DNA of 64,000 bases, taken from assembly GCF_024256385.1 (NCBI RefSeq), contig NZ_JAMLFW010000001.1, forward strand, positions 3,720,001 to 3,784,000. The letters run 5' to 3'. The notes below the pieces were generated by a model, which had not been told where the DNA came from, ran no database searches, and worked only from the letters and a program-made list of their open reading frames with translations. This DNA comes from Anatilimnocola floriformis. Lineage in GTDB: Bacteria; Planctomycetota; Planctomycetia; Pirellulales; Pirellulaceae. Positions 9,949-16,924 of the stretch are shown here, piece after piece (position 1 is the stretch's first letter; every line of letters begins with the position of its first letter). The position numbers and the translations under genes were made by a program.

Positions 9949-11261
9949 TGTGGTTCGTCGTGTTGCTTTTGATTTGCGGGCAGGATGCGAGTTCCGCAGC
10001 CGCGCCGGACAAGCGAATCGCCGCTGCCACAGAACTGACGGCCAATCTCACGGCCGGCAAGTTCGACGAAGTCACGTCGCAGTTCAATCTCACCATGCGA
10101 CTGCTCCTCCCCGCCGTGCAGATCCGCGCGGTCTGGGAAGGGACCGCCAATGCGTATGGCAAATTTCAGAAAATCGGCGGCACGCGCGCGACAGAGGCCG
10201 ACGGTTATTTCATTGTGTTCGTGACGCTGGAGTTCGCCCGCGGCAAGCTCGATGCGAAAGTTGTCTACGACAAGAACGACCGCGTAAGTGGTTTGTTCTT
10301 CGTGCCGCATGGCAAGTATCAACGGCCCGAGTATGTTCGCGCGGATTCATTTGACGAAATGGAAGTCAAAGTCGGGCAGAGCCTGTTCACGCTTCCCGGC
10401 ACGCTGTCGCTGCCCAAAGGCGAAGGGCCGTTTCCCGCGGTAGTCTTGGTGCATGGCTCCGGCCCCAATGATCGCGATGAATCGTTCGGCCCGAACAAGC
10501 CGTTCAAAGACATTGCGCAGGGCCTCGCTTCGCGCGGCATCGCGGTGCTGCGTTACGAGAAGCGAACGCGGCAGCATCCGCTGAATATGCTGTTGCTCGG
10601 CAACAAGTTGACCGTCAAAGAAGAAACGATCGACGATGCCGCCGCAGCCGTCGATTTGCTAAGAGCGCACGACAAGCTCCACAAGAAGCGGATATTCGTT
10701 CTCGGGCACAGCCTCGGCGGCATGCTCCTGCCGCGCATCGCCGAGGCGAATAAGAACATCGCGGGCTTCATCAGCCTGGCCGGCGCAACTCGTCCGCTCG
10801 AAGACATCATTCTCGAACAGACGAATTATCTGTTGTCGCTCGATGGACCGCCGACAGCGGAAATGAAAAAAGAGATCGAAAAGATCGAACGGCAAATCGC
10901 CACGGCGAAATCCGCCGACCTCACGCTGCAAACGCCGAGCAGCGACTTGCCGCTCGGTATTCCGGCCGGATATTGGCTCGACCTACGCAACTACGATCCG
11001 GCGGCTGCGGCGAAAAAGATCGATAAGCCGTTTCTCATCTTGCAAGGCGAACGGGATTATCAGGTAACAATGTCCGACTTCGCGCGCTGGCGCGATGCGC
11101 TCGCTGACCGAGCAGATGCAGAATTCATCAGCTATCAGGCGCTCAACCATCTCTTTCTCGCCGGCGAAGGCAAAAGCAGCGCGGTTGAGTATCTCACGCC
11201 CGGAAACGTCGCGCCACAGGTCGTCGCAGATATTGCAAAGTGGATCGACGAGACCAGGTAG
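9948..11261 (+). CDS. Secreted alpha/beta hydrolase with N-terminal DUF3887-like domain
   Basis: 437 residues. After a signal peptide (MWFVVLLLICGQDASSAAA), residues 25-115 resemble the DUF3887 domain ('ELTANLTAGKFDEVTSQFN'). An alpha/beta-hydrolase domain begins near 125, with the oxyanion-type 'VLVHGSGPNDRDES' and the nucleophile elbow GHSLGG (Ser255). Asp in 'GERDYQV' and His in 'ALNHLFL' are good candidates to complete the triad. This is the layout of exported acyl or peptide hydrolases; the substrate cannot be told. The TAATG junction with the DUF1552 gene indicates co-translation. The gene is convergent with the methyltransferase, one base between the stops. Confidence 0.85.
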   Translation: MWFVVLLLICGQDASSAAAPDKRIAAATELTANLTAGKFDEVTSQFNLTMRLLLPAVQIRAVWEGTANAYGKFQKIGGTRATEADGYFIVFVTLEFARGKLDAKVVYDKNDRVSGLFFVPHGKYQRPEYVRADSFDEMEVKVGQSLFTLPGTLSLPKGEGPFPAVVLVHGSGPNDRDESFGPNKPFKDIAQGLASRGIAVLRYEKRTRQHPLNMLLLGNKLTVKEETIDDAAAAVDLLRAHDKLHKKRIFVLGHSLGGMLLPRIAEANKNIAGFISLAGATRPLEDIILEQTNYLLSLDGPPTAEMKKEIEKIERQIATAKSADLTLQTPSSDLPLGIPAGYWLDLRNYDPAAAAKKIDKPFLILQGERDYQVTMSDFARWRDALADRADAEFISYQALNHLFLAGEGKSSAVEYLTPGNVAPQVVADIAKWIDETR

Positions 11262-11262
11262 C

Positions 11263-12966
11263 TTAGGTCCGGAACAACTCGAAGTTATATCGCGGCTTAA
11301 GCTTTTCGATGAACTTACTTTGATAGCCGAGTAAGTCGCGTTTGTCGCCGCCTGTCTGGCAGTAGCTGAAACTAAGGGTTTGCTTCTTTTTGCTGTCGAG
11401 CAGGGTTTCCCAAACCGACATCGAGTTCTTTTGAAAGCTGGCTTGCACTCGCCCTTGCAGGTTCAACGCTTCACCGACGTAGAGCGATTCGCGGTCGGTC
11501 TGCACGACAAAAATCCCGCCCGCGTCCGGCAGCGAGATTTTGCGAACTTCATTGAGCGCCATTGCTTTGCTGAGGCGGCCGATCTTCAGCAACTGAGCTC
11601 GCGTACGAGCGTTTTTTGCCTCTTTACGGAGCTTGAGGGCGGCGAGACGATAGTTCACCGTCTGAGCGTCCGGCGCAAAGCGAACTGCGATCGCATCGAA
11701 CTGCGCGGCTAGTTGCGGGTCGCACAGGATTTCATCAAGGCTCTCGGCGCCGGCATCCATCATCTGCTTCAGCGCAATCTCGCTCGCAAAGCTAACGCGA
11801 TCGAAATCTTCCCAGGACAGTTCCGAACGTTTTGCCGTTTTGATCTCCGCGAGCTTGCCGGCCTTCCGCAAGTTGAACAGGTAATGATTCCAGTCGCGTT
11901 CGCTCCCCGGCAAAGCAATGGCTCGGCAACGAGCGGCGAAAGCTGCATTCAATTCTGGATCGGCGACAACTCGATCAGCCGAATAACCGTCGCAGGCCGC
12001 TGCAAAAGCTTCGATCAAACCACGTTCGGCAATTGCGAGCGAGCGCGTTTCCGCATTGGCTTCCGCCTCGGCAAAGACCGCCGGCACACCGTTCTTTTTC
12101 TTCTTCGGACTCGAGCGCTGCGATTTTGAAACCGTCGAGGGCGCACTCATCAGCGGCTCGGCGTCGCCATCGAGCCGATCGCCGACGCGAATGCCGGCGA
12201 GTCGCGATTCGCCGCGCTCTACGTATTCCGGCGAGAGATCAAAGCCGAGGTAACGACGCCCCAACTTCTTTGCGACGGCGAGCGTAGTCGCGCTGCCGCT
12301 GAAGGGGTCGACGACGAGTTCGCCAGAATTCGAGCAGACGCGAATGATCCGGCCGAGCAGTTGCTCCGGCATCTGGCAGCCATGGAATCCGGCCCGCTCT
12401 TTAAACGTGCCGGCCACGCGCGGAATGTACCAGGTATCTTCGCCGGCCGTGAAACCAGCCGAGTCTTGCGGTCGCAAAATCCAAGTGTCGTCTGGCAAAC
12501 GGCCGTTGGGATTGCCGCGGCTGTCGTTGTAAACGAGTTGCCGCGCAGAAGGGATGCGATTCTCGAGTTCGTCGGCGCGGAAGGTGAACTTCGCGCGATC
12601 CTTGACGAAGTAAAACAGGTGAGCGTGCGAGCGGGTGAACTTCTGTTTGCAATTCACGCCAAAGGTGTAGTACCAGATGACCCAGCTGCGCGTGTGAAAG
12701 CCAATCTCCTGGCTGATGATCTTGAGCTCGGCGGCATATTCATCGCCGATCGCCAACCAGAACGAGCCGTCGGGCTTGAGTGCGCGATGGACCGCGCCGA
12801 TCCACTGCTTCGACCAGGCGAGATAGGCCTCGTGCTCCTGGCGGTCGTGATAAACGTCGTAGTCGTAGCCGATGTTGAACGGCGGATCGGCAAAAACCAG
12901 GTCGACCGAGCCAGCCGCCAGCGCCCGCATTCCGGCGACGCAATCACCCAACACGACCGAATTCAT
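11263..12966 (-). CDS. Beta-class DNA methyltransferase with C-terminal GIY-YIG-like domain
   Basis: 567 residues from the ATG at 12966; a longer in-frame start at 13116 only adds non-conserved residues. The catalytic motif IV DPPF (27-30) precedes the SAM-binding motif I region FSGSATTLA (222 onward, then 'RRYLGFDLSPEYVERGESRL'), so it is a beta-class N4-cytosine/N6-adenine methyltransferase. Residues about 255-480 form an uncharacterised middle region containing 'PGSERDWNHYLFNLRKAGKLAEI'. The last 85 residues resemble a GIY-YIG fold: GIF (485 region), LYVG (496-498), Arg506, and a UvrC-like 'KFIEKLKPRYNFEL' tail. The residue aligned with the UvrC catalytic Glu appears to be Gln549, which suggests an inactive or DNA-binding-only module. 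No restriction endonuclease gene is adjacent. Confidence 0.85.
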   Translation of the reverse strand: MNSVVLGDCVAGMRALAAGSVDLVFADPPFNIGYDYDVYHDRQEHEAYLAWSKQWIGAVHRALKPDGSFWLAIGDEYAAELKIISQEIGFHTRSWVIWYYTFGVNCKQKFTRSHAHLFYFVKDRAKFTFRADELENRIPSARQLVYNDSRGNPNGRLPDDTWILRPQDSAGFTAGEDTWYIPRVAGTFKERAGFHGCQMPEQLLGRIIRVCSNSGELVVDPFSGSATTLAVAKKLGRRYLGFDLSPEYVERGESRLAGIRVGDRLDGDAEPLMSAPSTVSKSQRSSPKKKKNGVPAVFAEAEANAETRSLAIAERGLIEAFAAACDGYSADRVVADPELNAAFAARCRAIALPGSERDWNHYLFNLRKAGKLAEIKTAKRSELSWEDFDRVSFASEIALKQMMDAGAESLDEILCDPQLAAQFDAIAVRFAPDAQTVNYRLAALKLRKEAKNARTRAQLLKIGRLSKAMALNEVRKISLPDAGGIFVVQTDRESLYVGEALNLQGRVQASFQKNSMSVWETLLDSKKKQTLSFSYCQTGGDKRDLLGYQSKFIEKLKPRYNFELFRT

Positions 12967-13072
12967 GCTTCCATTCCCGCATCTTGCTAGCACCCTAGTC
13001 GAAAGATGGATTTTAGCGGGTAAAGCGGGTCTGCGCGAGGGGTTTGCGCGGAATTTCTTCGGCTGATCGGCA

Positions 13073-13136
13073 GTAGCCGCGGTCGCCAGACCGAGGGGCG
13101 TTTGTGGAATCCCCACGCCGTGGCGAGCGTGGCTAC
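13073..13136. repeat. Imperfect inverted repeat in the methyltransferase/nrtR intergenic region
   Basis: Two 24-base arms, 13073-13096 and 13113-13136, match as reverse complements at about 18 of 24 positions, with identical GTAGCC outer ends and a shared TCGCCA core, separated by 16 bases. It lies between the divergent starts of the methyltransferase (12966) and the NAD cluster (13231), upstream of the predicted promoter. It may be a repetitive extragenic palindrome; no protein is encoded. Confidence 0.5.
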
Positions 13137-13171
13137 GAAAGGAGCGCGAACCTCGGGATAATTTTCGCGTC

Positions 13172-13200
13172 TTGACTTAGTGTCGCCATAACACCATAAT
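13172..13200 (+). promoter_or_regulatory. Near-consensus sigma70-type promoter of the NAD/ADP-ribose cluster
   Basis: TTGACT (13172-13177) and CATAAT (13195-13200) are each five of six matches to the sigma70 boxes and are separated by exactly 17 bases. The -10 box lies inside a 15-base palindrome, ACACCATAATGGTGT (13191-13205). The first gene starts at 13231, with an AAGGAG ribosome binding site at 13218-13223. This is the best promoter match I found in the window. Confidence 0.7.
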
Positions 13201-13216
13201 GGTGTAAGACAGACAC
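13180..13216. promoter_or_regulatory. Tandem operator of GTGT/ACAC half-sites, predicted NrtR binding region
   Basis: Four half-sites alternate at exact 11-base steps: GTGT 13180-13183, ACAC 13191-13194, GTGT 13202-13205, ACAC 13213-13216. This gives two direct copies of GTGT-N7-ACAC (13180-13194 and 13202-13216, both followed by CA and preceded by TA or TG), centred 22 bases, two helical turns, apart. A third, inverted dyad spans the -10 box. The layout would let a dimeric repressor occlude RNA polymerase. NrtR regulators are known to bind palindromes upstream of NAD genes and often their own; assignment to the adjacent regulator is inference from position. Confidence 0.65.
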
Positions 13217-13230
13217 CAAGGAGTTTTGCC

Positions 13231-13920
13231 GTGGCCTTCAGTTACAACTTCGCACGGCCGGCATTGACGGTCGACATCGTAGTTTTCGCCCTCGACGACG
13301 AGGATCTGCAAGTCATGCTCATCGAGCGCGACCTCGAGCCGTTTGCCGGCCAGTGGGCGTTGCCTGGTGGGTTTGTGCGGGTCGAGGAAACGCTCGATCA
13401 AGCGGCCAGCCGAGAGTTGCGCGAGGAAACCGGTCTGCACGATCTTTTTCTCGAGCAGTTGTTTACGTTCGGCGACGTGCAGCGCGATCCGCGCGATCGA
13501 GTTGTGACCGTGGCTTATTACGCGCTCGTCAATCTGGCCGGCCATAACGTGCAGGCTAGTACCGACGCGCGCAACGCGGCGTGGTTTCCCGTCACCGAGT
13601 TGCCGACGCTAGCCTTTGATCATGCAAGGATCATCGAGACAGCACTCGACCGGCTGCGCGGCAAGGTCCGTTATCAGCCGCTCGGTTTCGAACTGTTGCC
13701 GGAACGTTTCACGCTCAGGCAATTGCAGCACCTTTACGAAATCATTCTCGGCCGGGAACTCGACAAGCGAAACTTTCGCAAGAAGGTGCTCAGCATGGGG
13801 ATCATCAAGGAAACCAATGAAATCGAGAAAGACGTAGCCCATCGCGCGGCGCGGCTGTTCCGGTTTGATGAGCGGGCCTACCAAAAGCTGACGCGGCAGG
13901 GATTTAACTTTGAGATTTGA
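13231..13920 (+). CDS. nrtR: NrtR-type Nudix-domain transcriptional regulator
   Basis: 229 residues from a GTG start 7 bases after AAGGAG. Residues about 10-145 are a Nudix hydrolase fold with a perfect Nudix box: G47, E53, then R61-E-L-R-E-E-T-G-L69. Residues about 150-229 are the winged-helix domain typical of NrtR ('[15 protein letters not shown]', '[15 protein letters not shown]'). In characterised NrtR proteins the Nudix domain senses ADP-ribose or related nucleotides and releases DNA; many have a degenerate box. The intact box here means it could also hydrolyse ADP-ribose. It is first in a cluster of NAD/ADP-ribose genes behind a palindromic promoter, so autoregulation and control of the whole cluster are likely. 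Confidence 0.88.
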   Translation: MAFSYNFARPALTVDIVVFALDDEDLQVMLIERDLEPFAGQWALPGGFVRVEETLDQAASRELREETGLHDLFLEQLFTFGDVQRDPRDRVVTVAYYALVNLAGHNVQASTDARNAAWFPVTELPTLAFDHARIIETALDRLRGKVRYQPLGFELLPERFTLRQLQHLYEIILGRELDKRNFRKKVLSMGIIKETNEIEKDVAHRAARLFRFDERAYQKLTRQGFNFEI

Positions 13921-13931
13921 GATCGACTGAC

Positions 13932-14390
13932 ATGAGACAGGTGCAAGCGCCGGAGGAATGTGCCGAACAAGGAACAACCGTTTTTCTCGCCGGTGGTATT
14001 AGTGATACGGAAAACTGGCAGGCGGTTGTGATCGCTCAGTTGCGTAACACGCCCGGTGTGATTGCGAATCCGCGGCGCGAGGAGTATGAGCCGAGCGATG
14101 CTGTGGGGCGCGAACAGATTGCTTGGGAATATCGCCATTTGCAGCGGGCCGGGTTGGTGGCGTTTTGGTTTCCGCCGGAGACGCTTTGTCCGATTGCCCT
14201 CTTCGAACTTGGCGCGTGCTGCAGTTCGAGAGTGCCGCTGATTGTCGGAGCACATCCCGGTTATCGGCGGCGGTTTGATTTGGTGGAGCAACTCTCGCTG
14301 CGGCGGCCTGAGGTGCAGTTGATCGATTCACTGGACGAATTCGTTTGCCAAATTCACGCTTACCAGGTTCTGCAAGGAGAAATGCGATGA
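13932..14390 (+). CDS. Nucleoside 2-deoxyribosyltransferase-like protein
   Basis: 152 residues; the ATG at 13932 is preferred over a TTG at 13917 that overlaps the upstream stop. The order 'VFLAGGISDTENWQ', 'VIANPRREEYEP', 'IAWEYRHLQRAGLVAFWFP', 'LCPIALFELGACC' matches the Nuc_deoxyri_tr2 family, relatives of enzymes that attack N-glycosidic bonds of nucleosides. The Glu in 'LFELG' is a plausible catalytic residue. In this context it could act on a nicotinamide- or ADP-ribose-derived nucleoside, but the substrate is not evident from sequence. It overlaps pncA by four bases (ATGA). Confidence 0.8.
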   Translation: MRQVQAPEECAEQGTTVFLAGGISDTENWQAVVIAQLRNTPGVIANPRREEYEPSDAVGREQIAWEYRHLQRAGLVAFWFPPETLCPIALFELGACCSSRVPLIVGAHPGYRRRFDLVEQLSLRRPEVQLIDSLDEFVCQIHAYQVLQGEMR

Positions 14391-14983
14391 GGGCGTTGAT
14401 CCTCGTTGACATTCAAAACGACTTTCTTCCTGGTGGAACTCTCGCAGTGCCGCAGGGAGATGAAGTGGTCGCCGTGGCGAACGAGCTGATGCCGCAATAC
14501 GACCTGGTCGTTGCGACACAGGATTGGCATCCTGCCGATCATCAGTCGTTTGCTCGGCACCATCCGGGGAGTCAGGTCGGCGACGTGATTGAGTTGCATG
14601 GCCTGCCGCAGGTGCTGTGGCCTGTTCATTGTGTTCAAGGAACTAGCGGCGCCGATTTTTCGCCGAGACTGAACCTCGCGGGCATTCAGCATGTCGTGCA
14701 GAAGGGAACGGATCGCGAGGTCGATAGCTACAGCGGATTTTTTGACAACGCACGTCGGCGCGCGACCGGGCTAGAGAAGTTGCTCCGAGAAAATCGCGTC
14801 GAGGACGTTCACGTGCTCGGGCTCGCGACTGATTACTGCGTGCGAGCGACGGCGATTGATGCGGTGGACTTGGGCTTTCGAGTGACGCTCATCGAGCGCG
14901 GTTGCCGAGGCGTGGAATTGAAGCGTGGTGATTGCCAACAGGCGATCGATGAAATGCGGCAGGCGGGAGTAACGATCCAATAG
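14387..14983 (+). CDS. pncA: Nicotinamidase (PncA)
   Basis: 198 residues; starts at the ATGA overlap with the previous gene and has AAGGAGA 6 bases upstream. The isochorismatase-fold nicotinamidase signature is complete: triad D8 (LVDIQNDF), K106 (QKGTD) and C151 (ATDYCVRATA), and metal ligands D46, H48 (TQDWHP) and H81 (LWPVHCVQGT). It hydrolyses nicotinamide to nicotinate and ammonia for Preiss-Handler NAD+ salvage. In this cluster it would recycle the nicotinamide released when NAD+ is cleaved, for example by the KptA enzyme encoded downstream. PncA genes are classic NrtR targets in other bacteria. Confidence 0.95.
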   Translation: MRALILVDIQNDFLPGGTLAVPQGDEVVAVANELMPQYDLVVATQDWHPADHQSFARHHPGSQVGDVIELHGLPQVLWPVHCVQGTSGADFSPRLNLAGIQHVVQKGTDREVDSYSGFFDNARRRATGLEKLLRENRVEDVHVLGLATDYCVRATAIDAVDLGFRVTLIERGCRGVELKRGDCQQAIDEMRQAGVTIQ

Positions 14984-14991
14984 GTGAAGTC

Positions 14992-15441
14992 ATGGCCATC
15001 GAGTTTTATTCGAAGACAACGGCGTACAACGAGTTCTCAAACTTCTCGCCGCATGGCATTGAGATGGAGGCGAAGTGGTATCCGACCATCGAGCACTACT
15101 TCCAAGCGATGAAGTTTCCGGGGGACGAGCAAGCGGAGAAAATCCGCCTCGCAAAGACTCCGGCAATCGCCAAGAAACTGGGCCGCACGAGAGACGTGAC
15201 GCTCCGCAGCGATTGGGAAGAGGTAAAGATCGACATCATGCGACAGGCCGTGCGGAAGAAGTTTCGCACGCATCGGCAACTGACGGAGTTGCTGCTGGAA
15301 ACCGGCGAAGAACCGCTCGTCGAAGCCGCGCCCATGGATTACTTCTGGGGCCGCGGCAGATCAGGAAGCGGGAAGAATTGGTTAGGAAAGATTTTAATGG
15401 AAGTGCGCGAAGAGTTACGCACGCAAGTAGTATCGGAATGA
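14992..15441 (+). CDS. NADAR-family protein (YbiA/DUF1768-like, ADP-ribose associated)
   Basis: 149 residues, a complete single-domain member. Diagnostic segments are 'EFSNFSP' (14-20), 'YPTIEHYFQAMKF' (30-42), 'LRSDWEEVKIDIMRQAV' and the C-terminal 'YFWGRGRSGSGKNWLGKILMEVREEL'. The family comprises N-glycosidases: some members act on riboflavin intermediates, and others have been shown to remove ADP-ribose from guanine in nucleic acids. Given the ADP-ribose setting, the second role is more likely here. The gene follows pncA by 8 bases with AGGTGAAG before its ATG, and precedes the PARG gene by 4 bases, so it is firmly part of the operon. Confidence 0.9.
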   Translation: MAIEFYSKTTAYNEFSNFSPHGIEMEAKWYPTIEHYFQAMKFPGDEQAEKIRLAKTPAIAKKLGRTRDVTLRSDWEEVKIDIMRQAVRKKFRTHRQLTELLLETGEEPLVEAAPMDYFWGRGRSGSGKNWLGKILMEVREELRTQVVSE

Positions 15442-15445
15442 AATC

Positions 15446-16294
15446 ATGAGTCGTGGAAATAGAGCTAAACAAGGACAAGAGACAGTTGGGATCGTGGACC
15501 GCGGTTGGTATGAATCGGCGGGAGAGCGAGTCGACATTCGTACGCAAGTCGACCGATGTGTTAAGAGCACAGCGTTGCACCGGCCCACGGATTTGCAACG
15601 GCAGGTCGAGCAACTTCCGCCCGCACCGCGACAGACGCCCACGGTGTTACGAGTCTCGAACGAGACGACGCTGTCGGCTGCGCGGCGGATGGTTTGCGAA
15701 GAGGGAAAGTCAAAGACACTCGCGCTGAACTTCGCTTCGGCCAAGAACCCCGGCGGTGGCTTTCTCGGCGGCAGCCAGGCGCAAGAAGAGAGCCTCGCGC
15801 GCTCGTCGGCGCTATATGCATCGTTGCTTTCGCAGCCGGGATACTACGACGCCAATCGGCTCTTCAGGTCGGCACTCTACACCGATCACATGATCCTGAG
15901 TCCCGCTGTGCCGGTCTTCCGAGATGACGACGGGGAATTTTTGCGGCAGCCGTACTTGCTGAGCATATTGACCGCGCCCGCTCCCAACGCTGGAGCCATC
16001 ACGGTGAACTCGCCGCATCTGAACGAGCAAGTGATGCCGACGATCAAAACTCGCCTGCACAAATTGCTCGCGCTGGCAGCGGTAAATGGCTATGAGCATT
16101 TGCTACTTGGTGCTTGGGGTTGTGGCGTGTTTCGGAATGACCCCTCGGCCGTCGCAGGATTGTTCGCACAAGCCCTGCTGAATGACGAACAATTCCGCAA
16201 TCGGTTCGTCAGTGTGGAGTTCGCGGTGCTCGATACACAGCCTGGCGAGCAGATCATCGGACCGTTTCGCGAAGCTTTTGGAGGCGGAACATGA
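15446..16294 (+). CDS. Microbial poly(ADP-ribose) glycohydrolase-like protein (TIGR02452 family)
   Basis: 282 residues. An N-terminal helical region (about 1-85) precedes a macro-domain fold with the PARG catalytic loop: GGGFLGGSQAQEESLARSS, that is GGG followed by QEE, where the second Glu is the catalytic acid in known PARGs. The segment 'LLGAWGCGVFRNDP' near residue 220 is the second phosphate-binding loop. Such enzymes release ADP-ribose from modified proteins or nucleic acids. Its stop overlaps the ATG of a 31-codon reading frame (ATGA). No ADP-ribosyltransferase that it would reverse is encoded in the window. Confidence 0.9.
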   Translation: MSRGNRAKQGQETVGIVDRGWYESAGERVDIRTQVDRCVKSTALHRPTDLQRQVEQLPPAPRQTPTVLRVSNETTLSAARRMVCEEGKSKTLALNFASAKNPGGGFLGGSQAQEESLARSSALYASLLSQPGYYDANRLFRSALYTDHMILSPAVPVFRDDDGEFLRQPYLLSILTAPAPNAGAITVNSPHLNEQVMPTIKTRLHKLLALAAVNGYEHLLLGAWGCGVFRNDPSAVAGLFAQALLNDEQFRNRFVSVEFAVLDTQPGEQIIGPFREAFGGGT

Positions 16295-16386
16295 GCAGAT
16301 TTGAAGCGGCAGGTTCAGTTGGCGAGGCGAAACGGTATTCTGGCGTTGTGCGATCAATTGCAAATGGCCATGAAAATAAAGTCTGA
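16291..16386 (+). CDS. Possible 31-residue peptide gene inside the ADP-ribose cluster
   Basis: A 32-codon reading frame fills almost exactly the gap between the PARG and Nudix genes. Its ATG overlaps the PARG stop (ATGA), a GGAGG lies six bases upstream (16280-16284), and its TGA ends three bases before the next ATG. The peptide starts MSRFEAAGSVG and ends ANGHENKV; I recognise no family and see no membrane segment. Spacing and initiation signals support translation, perhaps simply to couple the downstream gene. It could also be the remnant of a deleted gene. Confidence 0.4.
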   Translation: MSRFEAAGSVGEAKRYSGVVRSIANGHENKV

Positions 16387-16389
16387 AAT

Positions 16390-16920
16390 ATGAGCGAACC
16401 CGAACTGAAAAAGCTGTTTCCCGGCAAGCACATCTCGCTCGTGGCCCGTGGCAAATGGGAGTTTGTCACCCGTAATACGAACAGGCCGGCCGTCGGCATT
16501 GTGGCGATCACGGACGACGAAAAAGTGGTGCTCGTCGAACAAGCACGGCCTGCGACGAATGCGACGTTGATCGAACTGCCGGCAGGATTGGCGGGAGACG
16601 TTGCCGGAGCAGAACAAGAGCCGCTGGTGGAAGCGGCGAAGCGGGAATTGCTGGAAGAGACGGGATACACGGCCGAGCGCTGGACAGAGTTAGTCAGCGG
16701 TTACTCATCGCCGGGACTAACAGATGAATTGATCGTGCTGTTCCTGGCTGAAGGCTTGAAGAAGGTGAACGCTGGCGGCGGCGATGGGAGTGAGAACATC
16801 GTGGTGCATGAAGTGCCGGTGAATGCGGTGTTGGCTTGGCTTGCGCAACGCGGCAGCAAGGCAGATATGAAATTGCTCGCGGGGTTGTACGTGGCAATGC
16901 AGATGAGAAGTAGTGAGTAG
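16390..16920 (+). CDS. Nudix hydrolase, probable ADP-ribose pyrophosphatase
   Basis: 176 residues. 'FVTRNTNRPAVGIVAITDDEKVVLVEQARPA' followed by 'IELPAGL' (61-67) and the Nudix helix 'EAAKRELLEETGY' (81-93; E77, R85, E86, E89, E90 present) match ADP-ribose pyrophosphatases, which split ADP-ribose into AMP and ribose-5-phosphate. The first glycine of the strict Nudix box is displaced by a short insertion. It would dispose of ADP-ribose freed by the NADAR and PARG proteins encoded immediately upstream. It is distinct from the regulatory Nudix protein at 13231 because it lacks a winged-helix domain. Confidence 0.87.
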   Translation: MSEPELKKLFPGKHISLVARGKWEFVTRNTNRPAVGIVAITDDEKVVLVEQARPATNATLIELPAGLAGDVAGAEQEPLVEAAKRELLEETGYTAERWTELVSGYSSPGLTDELIVLFLAEGLKKVNAGGGDGSENIVVHEVPVNAVLAWLAQRGSKADMKLLAGLYVAMQMRSSE

Positions 16921-16924
16921 ATTT

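Noticed and set aside
11263-12966. A complete restriction-modification locus
   Set aside because: No endonuclease gene is adjacent, and the fused GIY-YIG-like domain appears to lack its catalytic Glu; reported only as a methyltransferase with an odd domain.
12967-13116. Longer N-terminus for the methyltransferase
   Set aside because: The added 50 residues are not conserved and would place the start inside the repeat; the DPPF spacing fits the start at 12966.
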